Shown here one piece after another: positions 25,273-34,341 of a stretch of DNA of 64,000 nt (the stretch's first letter is position 1; each line of letters begins with the position of its first letter). The notes below the pieces were generated by a model. It did no database searches. It was not told the DNA's origin and saw only the letters and a list, made by a program, of their open reading frames with translations. This stretch comes from Maribacter_C sp047345145. Lineage in GTDB: Bacteria > Bacteroidota > Bacteroidia > Flavobacteriales > Flavobacteriaceae. The stretch is taken from the NCBI RefSeq assembly GCF_047345145.1, contig NZ_JBLFER010000007.1:181276-245275 (forward strand). The letters are read 5' to 3'. The position numbers were made by a program, and so were the translations under genes.

Positions 25273-26097
25273 ATGCAGCAGTATCATGACCTTCTCAAAC
25301 ACGTATTAGCCAACGGAAATCAAAAAGGCGACCGTACTGGAACAGGGACCGTTAGCGTTTTCGGACATCAAATGCGTTTTGACCTTAGTGAAGGCTTTCC
25401 AATGGTGACAACCAAGAAGTTGCATTTGAAGTCCATCGTTTATGAATTATTATGGTTTCTCAAAGGAGATACCAATGTAAAGTATCTTCAAGAAAACGGC
25501 GTACGTATTTGGAATGAATGGGCGGACGAAAATGGAGATTTAGGCCCTGTGTACGGACACCAATGGCGCAATTGGAACGATGACGAAATTGACCAAATTA
25601 AAGAGGTCATTCATGCTTTGAAAAACAACCCGAATAGCAGGCGTATTATGGTCTCTGCGTGGAATCCAAGTGTACTGCCAGACACTTCAAAATCATTCGC
25701 TGAAAACATCTCAAACGGAAAAGTAGCACTACCACCTTGCCATGCTTTCTTTCAGTTTTATGTAGCGGACGGAAAATTGTCTTGTCAATTGTATCAGCGT
25801 AGCGCAGATATCTTTTTAGGCGTTCCTTTTAATATTGCTTCTTATGCCTTATTTACGATGATGATGGCACAAGTCTGTGGTTATGAAGCAGGGGATTTCA
25901 TTCATACCTTTGGTGATGCCCATATCTACAATAATCATATGGAGCAAGTGGAATTGCAACTGAGTCGTAAGCCACGTGCGCTTCCTAAAATGATTCTCAA
26001 CCCTGAAGTGAAAGATATCTTTGATTTTAAATTTGAAGATTTTTCTTTGGTTGATTATGACCCGCATCCGCATATTAAAGGGGTTGTTGCGGTATAG
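25273..26097 (+). CDS. thyA: Thymidylate synthase
   Basis: 274 residues, close to the E. coli length of 264. It methylates dUMP to dTMP with methylene-tetrahydrofolate. The catalytic cysteine is in ALPPCHAFFQFYV (Cys156). Also seen: KGDRTGTGTVSVFGHQ (phosphate-binding Arg), YGHQWRNW, LYQRSADIFLGVPFNIASYA and HIYNNHMEQ. DHFR, which regenerates the folate, is encoded at 30.5 kb. Confidence 0.97.
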   Translation: MQQYHDLLKHVLANGNQKGDRTGTGTVSVFGHQMRFDLSEGFPMVTTKKLHLKSIVYELLWFLKGDTNVKYLQENGVRIWNEWADENGDLGPVYGHQWRNWNDDEIDQIKEVIHALKNNPNSRRIMVSAWNPSVLPDTSKSFAENISNGKVALPPCHAFFQFYVADGKLSCQLYQRSADIFLGVPFNIASYALFTMMMAQVCGYEAGDFIHTFGDAHIYNNHMEQVELQLSRKPRALPKMILNPEVKDIFDFKFEDFSLVDYDPHPHIKGVVAV

Positions 26098-26171
26098 TAG
26101 TATTTAAAGTCTCAAAATCGTGAACTACTTCTTTTTTAGAATCCGTATCTTTATAGTAAGAAAAACTTGCT

Positions 26172-27332
26172 ATGATTCTTACCGATTCCCTACTCGATTT
26201 CTTTCTGAAAACTCGAAAATACACTGAACAGCTTTGTGCTCCCTTAGAAATTGAAGATTATGTGGTACAACCCGTAGTCGATGTTTCTCCGCCCAAATGG
26301 CATTTAGGGCATACCACTTGGTTTTTTGAGGAATTCATTCTCAAGGCACATGTAAAAGATTATCAAATTTTTGATGAAGACTTTTCCTTTGTTTTTAATA
26401 GTTACTACGAAACCGTAGGAAAGCGTGTTGTACGTTCTGACCGCGGAAATCTCTCTAGACCCTCTGTTCAGAAAGTTTATGATTATCGCCATTATGTTAC
26501 TTCAGCAATGAAAGAATTGTTTTCGAAAAACCAAAATCAGGGACTTCTTGATTTGTTGGAAATCGGAATTCATCATGAAAAGCAGCATCAAGAATTACTG
26601 TTGACAGATATCAAATATATTCTGGGTAATAATCCCTTGCTTCCGGAATACTCAAATGATTTTATAGAACATCCCATAGAAGAGCATCAACAAGAATGGG
26701 TTTCCGTAGAGGAAGGTATCTATGAAATAGGACACAATTCAGAAGACTTCTGTTATGACAATGAATTAGGAAGGCACAAGGTCTATTTACATTCCTATGA
26801 AATATCCAATAAACTAATTACCAATCAAGAGTATATCGAATTCATATCCGCAGGCGGATACCAAAAATTTGACCTCTGGCATGCTGAGGGATGGGATTGG
26901 GTTTTAACGAACAAAATTGAAGCCCCTTTATACTGGTATAGTATTGACGGAGAATGGCATTATTATTCCCTCAAGGGATTACAGAAAGTAGATGTAGATG
27001 CCCCTATAACGCACATTTCCTATTTCGAAGCATTTGCTTTTGCCCAATGGAAAGGTTGCAGATTACCTACTGAATTCGAATGGGAAGCTGCGGAACAATA
27101 CTTCCCATGGGGAAAACGCTGGGAATGGACGGAAAGCGCCTACCTACCCTATCACAACTACAAAAAAGCCGATGGTGCCTTAGGCGAATACAATGGTAAG
27201 TTTATGGTGAATCAGAAAGTCCTTCGAGGTGGTTCAGTAGCAACACCGATAAAACATACTAGACCTACCTATCGAAATTTTTTCCAAACCAATCTGCGGT
27301 GGCAATTCACTGGTTTAAGATTGGTAAAATAA
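26172..27332 (+). CDS. egtB: Ergothioneine biosynthesis protein EgtB (sulfoxide synthase)
   Basis: 386 residues: an N-terminal DinB-like four-helix domain and a C-terminal formylglycine-generating-enzyme-like domain. Iron ligands are predicted as His47 (WHLGHTTWFFE) and His135/His139 (HHEKQHQELLL), the three-His pattern of EgtB. The C-terminal part has GCRLPTEFEWEAAE, KVLRGGS and YRNFFQ. EgtB is a non-haem iron enzyme that joins hercynine to a thiol (cysteine or gamma-glutamylcysteine) using O2. It is followed 48 nt later by egtD. No EgtA or EgtC is present nearby, so the thiol donor may be free cysteine, as in EgtC-less pathways. Confidence 0.92.
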   Translation: MILTDSLLDFFLKTRKYTEQLCAPLEIEDYVVQPVVDVSPPKWHLGHTTWFFEEFILKAHVKDYQIFDEDFSFVFNSYYETVGKRVVRSDRGNLSRPSVQKVYDYRHYVTSAMKELFSKNQNQGLLDLLEIGIHHEKQHQELLLTDIKYILGNNPLLPEYSNDFIEHPIEEHQQEWVSVEEGIYEIGHNSEDFCYDNELGRHKVYLHSYEISNKLITNQEYIEFISAGGYQKFDLWHAEGWDWVLTNKIEAPLYWYSIDGEWHYYSLKGLQKVDVDAPITHISYFEAFAFAQWKGCRLPTEFEWEAAEQYFPWGKRWEWTESAYLPYHNYKKADGALGEYNGKFMVNQKVLRGGSVATPIKHTRPTYRNFFQTNLRWQFTGLRLVK

Positions 27333-27380
27333 TTCAATGTCCTAACGTATAGTTTTACCCCAAAGAACGACATACTTTTT

Positions 27381-28352
27381 ATGCAAAAACAAACAGAAAC
27401 GCTTTTTGAAACTCAATTTGAAGAAGAAGTCCATACAGGACTCACCGATTACCCCAAACATCTTTCCTCAAAATACTTTTACGACGAAAAGGGAGACAAG
27501 CTTTTTCAGGATATCATGAATATGCCTGAATATTATCTTACTAATGCGGAGTTTGATATCTTTTCAACGCAAACAGAGAAAATAACTCAACTTTTTGCGA
27601 AGGATTCCGAGAGCTTTAATCTCATTGAACTCGGAGCTGGCGACGGAATGAAAACGAAAATTCTATTGCAAAATCTGATTGACAATAAAGTTGATTTCGA
27701 TTATCTGCCCATCGATATCAGTCAGAATGTTTTAGACCAATTGTCAAATTCTCTTAAAAATGAAATTCCTGAAGTACCAGTTAAGCCACAACAAGGCACT
27801 TACTTCGAAGCATTAGAAAAGATTGCAGCCCTAACAGAAGCGAAAAAGGTTATTCTTTTTCTAGGGTCCAATATTGGGAATCTTTTGCATCCACAGGCTA
27901 TTGAATTTTTAACGCAAGTTCAAAAGCTGATGCGTGAAGGTGATTTGTTTTTTGTAGGATTCGACCAAAAGAAAAATCCCCAAACCATATTAGATGCTTA
28001 TAATGACCAAACCGGAATTACGGCGGCCTTTAATAAAAATATTTTAGCAAGAATAAATTCCGAGTTGGGTGGAAACTTTGATTTGGATAAGTTTCTGCAT
28101 TGGGAAGTATATAACCCCGAAACGGGAACTGCTAAAAGCTATTTGGTCTCCAAAGAGCAACAATCCGTTACCATAGAAAAGCTAGATTTAATAGCTGATT
28201 TCGCACCTTGGGAAACTATTCATACCGAAATTTCCCAAAAATATGACGACAAAACGGTGGAATGGCTAGCTGAAAAATCAGGCTTACAAATAGAAACCCA
28301 ATTTACCGATTCGAAAAATCAGTATAAGAATTACGTATTTAAAAAAGCATAA
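27381..28352 (+). CDS. egtD: L-histidine N-alpha-methyltransferase EgtD
   Basis: 323 residues, the usual EgtD length. It trimethylates histidine to hercynine with SAM, the first step of ergothioneine synthesis. Seen: SSKYFYDEKGDKLFQDIMNMPEYYLT-type entry (family hallmark, residues about 30-60), the SAM-binding LIELGAGDGMKT, FLGSNIGNL, and LFFVGFDQKKNP. It is co-oriented with egtB, and together they make the sulfoxide intermediate. The final C-S lyase (EgtE) is not in the operon; a class V PLP enzyme at 29.3-30.4 kb is a candidate. Confidence 0.94.
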   Translation: MQKQTETLFETQFEEEVHTGLTDYPKHLSSKYFYDEKGDKLFQDIMNMPEYYLTNAEFDIFSTQTEKITQLFAKDSESFNLIELGAGDGMKTKILLQNLIDNKVDFDYLPIDISQNVLDQLSNSLKNEIPEVPVKPQQGTYFEALEKIAALTEAKKVILFLGSNIGNLLHPQAIEFLTQVQKLMREGDLFFVGFDQKKNPQTILDAYNDQTGITAAFNKNILARINSELGGNFDLDKFLHWEVYNPETGTAKSYLVSKEQQSVTIEKLDLIADFAPWETIHTEISQKYDDKTVEWLAEKSGLQIETQFTDSKNQYKNYVFKKA

Positions 28353-28365
28353 CCAGATTTCCGTC

Positions 28366-28397
28366 TTTACTGAAACGAGTTCAGCACAAGCGCGGGA
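28366..28397. repeat. Remnant of the dispersed CTGAAACGAGTTCAG repeat
   Basis: CTGAAACGAGTTCAG (28370-28384) is identical to 1868-1882 inside the SAM-I riboswitch, and GCGGGAATGA follows. It lies between egtD and the DUF427 gene. It looks like a degenerate copy of the same extragenic element family. Confidence 0.55.
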
Positions 28398-28418
28398 ATG
28401 AAAATAAAATACTTATTT

Positions 28419-28700
28419 ATGAAAGCAATTTGGAATAACACAGTAATAGCAGAAAGTGATGATACCGTTGTTGTAGAAAACAACCATTACTTTCCAGCAG
28501 ACAGTATTAAAAAAGAGTTTTTTAAAGATTCATCAACGCACACTACTTGCCCTTGGAAAGGGCAAGCACATTATTATTCTCTAATAGTTGATGGTAAAGA
28601 AAATACTGATGCAGCATGGTATTACCCTGAAGTAAGTGAGCTCGCCAAAGGCATTAAAGGAAGAGTCGCCTTTTGGAAAGGGGTTACTGTGGAGAAATAG
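28419..28700 (+). CDS. DUF427 domain protein
   Basis: 93 residues from ATG 28419 (MKAIWNNTVIAES); a start seven codons upstream adds a tail outside the family pattern. DUF427 hallmarks: VVVENNHYFPADSI, TTCPWKGQAHYYSL, AAWYYPEV and VAFWKGV. The fold is a small beta-rich domain, and the function is unknown. It is the last gene of the egtB-egtD-DUF427 run and ends at a bidirectional terminator. The repeat between egtD and this gene may mean separate expression. Confidence 0.85.
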   Translation: MKAIWNNTVIAESDDTVVVENNHYFPADSIKKEFFKDSSTHTTCPWKGQAHYYSLIVDGKENTDAAWYYPEVSELAKGIKGRVAFWKGVTVEK

Positions 28701-28710
28701 TCCTTTTTTA

Positions 28711-28752
28711 GAACGAAAAAAACCGGAATATTTACATATTCCGGCTTCATTT
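28711..28752. terminator. Bidirectional terminator (DUF427 / carbohydrate-binding protein)
   Basis: CCGGAATAT (28723-28731) pairs with ATATTCCGG (28736-28744) around TTAC. A-runs stand on the left and T-runs on the right, so it serves both converging genes. Confidence 0.82.
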
Positions 28753-28767
28753 TTTTTAATGTTCAGA

Positions 28768-29067
28768 CTATAATTCTAAAACTGCATTTTCAGAACCTGC
28801 GTAATCGTTCCATTGGTAACGATCAGCTTCTGCTTCGTTTACGTAGTTTCCATCAATTATATACTTAAACTCGTAAGCATTCTCTTTTGGCAAATCAAAA
28901 GTACCTTTGAAAGTTCCGTTTTTCAACTTTTTCAAAGTGCTTGCTTTGTTTGCTTTCCAGTTGTTGAAATCACCAACTACTGCAACCTTTTTTGCTTCTT
29001 CCGCTGGTACTGTAAAAGTTACTTTACATACTGGCTTTGTTTTTAAATACTGTTTTGCTATTCCCAT
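28768..29067 (-). CDS. Stand-alone glycogen-binding (CBM48 / isoamylase early-set) protein
   Basis: 99 residues, one domain. Seen are VCKVTFTVPAEEAKKVAVVGDFNNW, the beta-sandwich start with the tryptophan used for alpha-glucan binding in AMPK-beta and GH13 enzymes, then GTFKGTFDLPKENAYEFKYIIDG and a C-terminal YQWNDYAGSENAVLEL. There is no signal peptide and no catalytic domain, so it is a free cytoplasmic carbohydrate-binding module. Such short proteins are widespread in Bacteroidota and of unknown role; binding of glycogen or a partner protein is possible. It has its own good promoter and terminator, which suggests it is well expressed. Confidence 0.85.
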   Translation of the reverse strand: MGIAKQYLKTKPVCKVTFTVPAEEAKKVAVVGDFNNWKANKASTLKKLKNGTFKGTFDLPKENAYEFKYIIDGNYVNEAEADRYQWNDYAGSENAVLEL

Positions 29068-29106
29068 GATAATTTATTTTAGATCAATAAACGGTTAAAT
29101 TCAGTG

Positions 29107-29138
29107 CAAATCTAAAGCATTAAAATGCTCATTTACAA
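29107..29138 (-). promoter_or_regulatory. Promoter of the glycogen-binding protein gene
   Basis: Minus strand: TTG (29138-29136), 21-base spacer, TAGATTTG (29114-29107), an exact -7 match. The spacer contains the inverted repeat AGCATT/AATGCT (29117-29130), where a regulator could bind. The leader would be about 33 nt. Confidence 0.62.
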
Positions 29139-29305
29139 TGATTAAAGTCAGTTTTATCAATTTCGTAATATTTGGGTAACAATTAACACCTCCTTGATAA
29201 AAAAAGAAGGTTTAAATTCTGAAGTAAGTAAATGCTGTAGTGCTACTTTTAAGATTCTCACATTAGATCTAAAGTGTAATTACATATAAATTGGAATAAA
29301 GAAGC

Positions 29306-30388
29306 CTATCGTTTTTCAATAAGTTCGGCTATTTGATTAATCTCTTCCACGGTGTTGTAAAAATGGAATCCGAATCGAATTCCGCTACCTCGTTTGGCAC
29401 ACATAACTCCGTTATTCATAAGATGTTGAAAAAGCACGTCATCTCCTTTGATATTAAAAATTGTACTAGAAGATTTTCGATTCACCACCTTGGTTTCCAA
29501 CAAGTTCATAGCACCAAAAACTGATTTGGCTTTCTTACTCAAAATTTCATTTTGTTTTCCAATTACTGAAAAGCCAATTTTTTGAAGAAAGTTTAGTGAA
29601 AAGAGCAAACTACCAAAACTGTGTCCGGACAAATGACCTGGTTCAAAATATTTTGCAAAGGGAATGGCACCTTCACTTTTTAAGGTAACGCTGGCCGTAT
29701 TATCACCAATTGATTTGACAGCCACTCTTTCTTTGGCATATTCACTAAATAGCATAAAACCATTACCGTAGCCCCCTAACAACCACTTATAACCACTTGT
29801 CGCTAAAACATCGATTCCTGAATTCTGGAAACTGAAAGCCTGCGTTCCCATAAATTGGGTTCCATCAGAAATAATAAGAAGATTAGGATATTTCGATTTT
29901 AACTGCTTGATGAATTCCAAATCAATCTTTATTCCGTTTTGCCAATGCACCATGGCAAATGCTAAAACATTTATTTGTTCTTTTTCTATAATCTCAGCAA
30001 TTGTATCTTCTATATTTTCGTCGATTACCGCATAATGCATTTCAAATTCTCGTCGTTCAAAAGGCCAATTCACTGATGCATAATCTTTGTCTAAGACCAA
30101 TACCTTCGAAGAAGAATCCAAACCTTCTAAAAGAAAATTCATTCCCGTAGAAAAGTTATTAATCAAAGCAACATTTTCTTTTTTACAGGCAAAAACCTCA
30201 GCGATTTTGGAGCGTGTCTTTTCGAGAAGTGGCCCTCGTTTTTGTGGCAATTCTGTACCGTGAATTAATAAATCAAGGTCCCGTTCTTGTCTCCAATCCA
30301 TTAAATCCTCATACATGGGACCAAAAACCGGAGTATTTGCATAGATATATTGTTTTAGAATGGGAAATTGGCTGCGAATTTTTTCCAT
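29306..30388 (-). CDS. Class V aminotransferase-fold PLP enzyme
   Basis: 360 residues. The fold-type-I PLP enzyme shows LINNFSTGMNFLLEGL (phosphate-binding loop), the cofactor-ring contact DGTQFMG, and ATSGYKWLLGGYGNG with the Schiff-base lysine at about K201. This is the class V (NifS/isopenicillin-epimerase-like) arrangement; no cysteine-desulfurase active-site Cys loop is apparent. It is a single gene facing egtBD and DUF427 from the other strand. EgtE, the hercynylcysteine sulfoxide lyase, belongs to the same class and has similar length, so that role is a reasonable guess, but general aminotransferase or lyase activity is equally open. Confidence 0.82.
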   Translation of the reverse strand: MEKIRSQFPILKQYIYANTPVFGPMYEDLMDWRQERDLDLLIHGTELPQKRGPLLEKTRSKIAEVFACKKENVALINNFSTGMNFLLEGLDSSSKVLVLDKDYASVNWPFERREFEMHYAVIDENIEDTIAEIIEKEQINVLAFAMVHWQNGIKIDLEFIKQLKSKYPNLLIISDGTQFMGTQAFSFQNSGIDVLATSGYKWLLGGYGNGFMLFSEYAKERVAVKSIGDNTASVTLKSEGAIPFAKYFEPGHLSGHSFGSLLFSLNFLQKIGFSVIGKQNEILSKKAKSVFGAMNLLETKVVNRKSSSTIFNIKGDDVLFQHLMNNGVMCAKRGSGIRFGFHFYNTVEEINQIAELIEKR

Positions 30389-30511
30389 AGAAAAGCAATC
30401 GTGTTTTGTGGTATATTTGAGAAGTAAAGTTAGCCAATTAAAGGATGCCTTACCAGCAAATCAAATTGGTCTGTTTTTTGCTCTAATACAAACCAAAACA
30501 CCTTAAACACT

Positions 30512-31006
30512 GTGAATACCATTACCCTAATAGCGGCAGCTTCGAAAAACAATGCCTTAGGAAAAGACAATGATTTGCTATGGCATCTTCCTGACGATTT
30601 TAAACGTTTTAAAAAACTGACTACAGGTCATAAAATCATCATGGGAAGAAAAACCTTTGAAAGTTTTCCAAAGCCTTTACCAAAACGCACCCATATCATC
30701 ATTACACGAGACAAAGAGTATAGGGTAGATTTTGAAGATTGCATTGTAGTTCATTCTATCGAAGCCGCCTTAAAACTGGTTGAAAACGATGCGATTTCCT
30801 ATATTATTGGAGGTGGTGAAATTTACAGACAAGCAGAAAAATTTGCAACGAAAATTGAATTGACCAGAGTGCACAGGGCCTTTGAGGCAGATACGTTTTT
30901 CCCGGAAATCGATTTGAACGATTGGGAATTAATTGAAGAGGAGTATCATCCACGTGACGAAAAGCACAAATATGATTTTACCTATTTAACCTATGTAAGA
31001 AAGTAG
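30512..31006 (+). CDS. folA: Dihydrofolate reductase
   Basis: 164 residues from GTG 30512. It reduces dihydrofolate with NADPH. Seen: LIAAASKNNALGKDNDLLWHLPDDFKRFK (entry region with the substrate Asp), the NADPH loop GRKTFESFPKPLPKRTHIIITR, and YIIGGGEIYRQAEKFATKIELTRV. It is separated by about 4.4 kb from thyA, whose product dihydrofolate it recycles. The GTG start is supported because the N-terminal strand NTITLIAAAS begins there. Confidence 0.95.
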   Translation: MNTITLIAAASKNNALGKDNDLLWHLPDDFKRFKKLTTGHKIIMGRKTFESFPKPLPKRTHIIITRDKEYRVDFEDCIVVHSIEAALKLVENDAISYIIGGGEIYRQAEKFATKIELTRVHRAFEADTFFPEIDLNDWELIEEEYHPRDEKHKYDFTYLTYVRK

Positions 31007-31021
31007 TTGGCAGTTGGCAAA

Positions 31022-31810
31022 TTAAAAATCCATGTTTTCTACCACAATATGTTCATCAACATCCTTTAAAAAACTCTTTAATACCGCAACATTAGTATTT
31101 GTAAAAAACTGATGCTTTCCTTTTTCTTTGGAGGAATTACCCAAACTATTTTTCCGCAAAACGGACTTTGTTTGTCGTGCTACTGCTTCTCCTGAATCGA
31201 TAATTTTGATGTTTTCCGGAAGTATTTCCTCCAAAACCGGAATCAGATACGGGTAATGCGTACAGCCCAAAACCAAATAATCAACACCTGCATTTAGCAT
31301 CGGAGTTAAGAATTTTTCCAAAAGTTCTTTTGTCTCTTTGCTCTCAACCTTTCCTTGCTCAATTAGCGGAACAAGTCCGGTTCCTTCTTGTTCTAATACT
31401 TTTATTCCACTGGCGTGCATTTCTGAAGTACTATTAAAAAGACTACTTGATAGTGTTCCTTTTGTAGCTAGAACACCAACTTTTTTTGATTGCGAATTAA
31501 GCGCTGCCGGCTTTATCGCAGGCTCAATACCTATAAAAGGAACTTCATAGTTCTTTCGCAAATGCGCTATGGCATTTGTAGTAGCGGTATTGCATGCCAC
31601 TACAATTAATTTACAGCCCTTTGAAAGTAGGAGCTCCGTGTTCTTGATACTCAGCTGAAGAATATGTTCTTCGGACTTTTCGCCATAGGGAGCATTCTTA
31701 CTGTCAGCCAAGTAAATAGAATCCTCATAGGGAAGTAGTGCATTGATTTCCTTCCATATCGAAGTTCCTCCAACACCCGAATCAAATATGCCTATAGGAT
31801 TGTTACTCAT
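31022..31810 (-). CDS. murI: Glutamate racemase
   Basis: 262 residues, normal for the family. It makes D-glutamate for peptidoglycan. The cofactor-independent active-site cysteines are both present: VVACNTATT and VLGCTHYPYL. Also seen are IGIFDSGVGGTSI at the N terminus and DSKNAPYGEKS. It lies 10 nt downstream of the alkaline phosphatase family gene on the same strand and converges with folA. Confidence 0.96.
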   Translation of the reverse strand: MSNNPIGIFDSGVGGTSIWKEINALLPYEDSIYLADSKNAPYGEKSEEHILQLSIKNTELLLSKGCKLIVVACNTATTNAIAHLRKNYEVPFIGIEPAIKPAALNSQSKKVGVLATKGTLSSSLFNSTSEMHASGIKVLEQEGTGLVPLIEQGKVESKETKELLEKFLTPMLNAGVDYLVLGCTHYPYLIPVLEEILPENIKIIDSGEAVARQTKSVLRKNSLGNSSKEKGKHQFFTNTNVAVLKSFLKDVDEHIVVENMDF

Positions 31811-31820
31811 GAAGATTACC

Positions 31821-33491
31821 TTAGTCCAACACTTCTGTAATGGGCTTCCCTGTAGTTCCGTTGGGAAAAGAAATCCCTAAAAGTGATGAAATGGTCGGGG
31901 CAATATCTGGTATTTCCGTGCGTACCGAAGTACTTCCTTTTGGAATACCCTTTCCATAAAACAATAAAGGAACATGTGTATCATATATTTGGGGAGAACC
32001 ATGTGTAGAACCGGTTTTAGGGTAACTTATGACCCCAGGCTTAAGAACTATAAGAACATCGCCTGAACGTTTTTGGTTGTATCCATTTTGGAGAATGTAG
32101 GGTATTCCATCTGTATAATTATTCTGTATCATTTGACGCCCTGTATAGGCTCTATCAATTCCCTTATAATTCAACAATTCATTCGCAATGATTTCCTGTG
32201 CCTGAGCAAGGTCTATATCTAAGTTCTTAATCACCTTATGGTCTAAGAAAAACTGATAGTTTGAAAAGTTTTTTATGATGTTGGTAGTTCCAAATTTATA
32301 TTTTAGAAACTCATCAAGCTTTGGGCTGATCTCATCGTACTCAAAATAACCAGCGGGAATCTTTTGACTACTCAAATATGCTGGCACATCTATGGCACCA
32401 TGGTCTGCTGTTAGAAAAATGATATACTCTTCTTTTCCTACCTTTCTATCCAAGGTATTTAATAGAAGTTGTAAATCAGCATCTAACCGAATATAAGTAT
32501 CTTGAATTTCTTTGGAATTTACTCCGAACTTATGCCCAATATAATCCGTACTTGAATAACTTATTGCTAAAAAATCTGTTTCAGAATCCATTCCTAAATT
32601 TTCGCCATCTAAGGCAGCAAGAGCAAAATTGGTAGTAATAGTATTGCCGTAGGGCGTATACTTTAGAATATCAAAATCTTTCTTCTTATTCAAGATATTT
32701 GGCGTGCTATGCGGAAAGGTTGGTGTTGTTTCAGTTTCGAATAAGCCTTCATAGCTATTATTATCGATTCCACTTTCTATATACGAATTGATGGGTTTTG
32801 CTGTATTCCAAGGTATCTTATACTTTTCAACAGCATCAGAAGAATTGAATTCATTAACCCATTTCGGAAGTTGTTTCATATAATATGAGCTTGTAATCCA
32901 ATTGCCTTCATCTGCACCCTGAAACCAATAGGCTGCATTTGCTGTATGACCTCCGGGTAAGACTGCTCCCCTATCTTTAAGGGCAACCGCAATGGTCTTT
33001 CCTCTCATCTGTGTATGCAATCGCAACTCATCAGTAATTGTTGTGACATTCATTCGGTGCGGTGACATCTTTCCTGCATCTGAAGTAGTACCGACAGAAG
33101 CATAGTTATCATCAGAAGCACAATAGACACTCTCACCTTGATCCTTGTCATACCAATTATTACCAATCACGCCATGCGCTGCTGGGGTCGACCCGGTGTA
33201 CACCGAAGTATGTCCTGGCCCAGTACTTGTCGGCGCATAATTGAAATGATTGTTCTTGCAATTGAACCCATCTTTAACCAAACGTTTAAACCCACCTTCG
33301 CCATAGTGATTCCAGAAACGGGTGAGATAATCATAGCGCATTTGATCTACAACTATACCTACTACTAGCTTAGGAGAAGTCTTCAAATCAGCAGCTTCAT
33401 TATCCTTTTGCTTCTTTTGTCCGTGGGTATTTAGTGTTCCGACAATTATGAAACCTAACACTACGAGTAATAGTTGAATTTTCTTTTGCAT
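31821..33491 (-). CDS. PafA-like alkaline phosphatase superfamily protein
   Basis: 556 residues with an N-terminal signal (LLLVVLGFIIVGTLNTHG), so periplasmic. The nucleophile is Thr90 in APTSTGPGHTSVYTG, matching the Thr of PafA. Metal ligands are visible in VGIVVDQMRYDY, TDYIGHKFG and FLTADHGAIDVP, and a final SPQIYDTHVPLLFYG. PafA-type enzymes are phosphate-insensitive phosphomonoesterases of Flavobacteria. The substrate range here (monoester or diester) is not decided. It probably forms a two-gene unit with murI. Confidence 0.9.
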   Translation of the reverse strand: MQKKIQLLLVVLGFIIVGTLNTHGQKKQKDNEAADLKTSPKLVVGIVVDQMRYDYLTRFWNHYGEGGFKRLVKDGFNCKNNHFNYAPTSTGPGHTSVYTGSTPAAHGVIGNNWYDKDQGESVYCASDDNYASVGTTSDAGKMSPHRMNVTTITDELRLHTQMRGKTIAVALKDRGAVLPGGHTANAAYWFQGADEGNWITSSYYMKQLPKWVNEFNSSDAVEKYKIPWNTAKPINSYIESGIDNNSYEGLFETETTPTFPHSTPNILNKKKDFDILKYTPYGNTITTNFALAALDGENLGMDSETDFLAISYSSTDYIGHKFGVNSKEIQDTYIRLDADLQLLLNTLDRKVGKEEYIIFLTADHGAIDVPAYLSSQKIPAGYFEYDEISPKLDEFLKYKFGTTNIIKNFSNYQFFLDHKVIKNLDIDLAQAQEIIANELLNYKGIDRAYTGRQMIQNNYTDGIPYILQNGYNQKRSGDVLIVLKPGVISYPKTGSTHGSPQIYDTHVPLLFYGKGIPKGSTSVRTEIPDIAPTISSLLGISFPNGTTGKPITEVLD

Positions 33492-33603
33492 CTTGCTATT
33501 TATTGATTGCGTAAAAGTAAATAAAATACCCTTTTAAAGTCTAAATCTCGGCGAACAGAATGTTTTATTCTTATTTTTACATCTAGATATCTAATTTCTT
33601 TTG

Positions 33604-34341
33604 ATGAAGTATTTAAGTGATATTGGGGGCTATGCGATAATGATTTTCGATTTGTTCAAAAAGCCTACCAAATGGAGAATCATGAAAAATTTGATTCTTA
33701 AAGAAATTGATGAACTCATCTTTGGCTCTTTAGGTATTATCATCTTTATATCCTTTTTCATCGGAGCAGTGGTTTCTATCCAAACTGCTATGAATTTGAC
33801 CAGTGATTTAATTCCAAAAAATTTAATTGGTTTTGCAACACGTCAATCTATCATTCTAGAATTCGCTCCTACTTTTTGTTCCGTGATTATGGCAGGAAAA
33901 GTGGGGTCATTCATCACTTCTAGTATTGGTACCATGCGTGTAACAGAGCAGATTGATGCGCTCGAAGTAATGGGGGTAAATGCTTTAAATTATCTTGTTT
34001 TTCCAAAAATTGTAGCCATGATGCTATATCCATTTATCATTTCAGTAGCCATGTACGTTGGGATTTTTGGCGGATGGTTCGCTGGAGTTTTTGGTGGTTT
34101 CATCACCAGCGCAGATTTTGTAGAAGGGGTTACTTTAGATTTCATTCCGTTTCATGTTACCTATTCCTTTATAAAGACCTTTGTCTTTGCATTTCTATTG
34201 GCAACCATACCTTCTTATCATGGGTTTTATATGAAAGGTGGAGCCCTAGAAGTAGGAAAAGCAAGCACAACCTCTTTTGTTTGGACTAGTGTGGTAATCA
34301 TTATCACGAATTATATTTTAACCCAACTATTACTTACCTGA
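33604..34341 (+). CDS. mlaE: MlaE-family lipid ABC transporter permease
   Basis: About 245 residues from ATG 33604, directly after a TTG. A multi-pass inner-membrane protein with IIIFISFFIGAVVSIQTA, EFAPTFCSVIMAGKVGS and TMRVTEQIDALEVMGVN, the conserved MlaE coupling motif. It is the permease of the Mla/MCE system, moving phospholipids between inner and outer membranes. It overlaps the ATPase gene by one base. No MCE (MlaD) gene lies in the unit. Confidence 0.92.
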   Translation: MKYLSDIGGYAIMIFDLFKKPTKWRIMKNLILKEIDELIFGSLGIIIFISFFIGAVVSIQTAMNLTSDLIPKNLIGFATRQSIILEFAPTFCSVIMAGKVGSFITSSIGTMRVTEQIDALEVMGVNALNYLVFPKIVAMMLYPFIISVAMYVGIFGGWFAGVFGGFITSADFVEGVTLDFIPFHVTYSFIKTFVFAFLLATIPSYHGFYMKGGALEVGKASTTSFVWTSVVIIITNYILTQLLLT

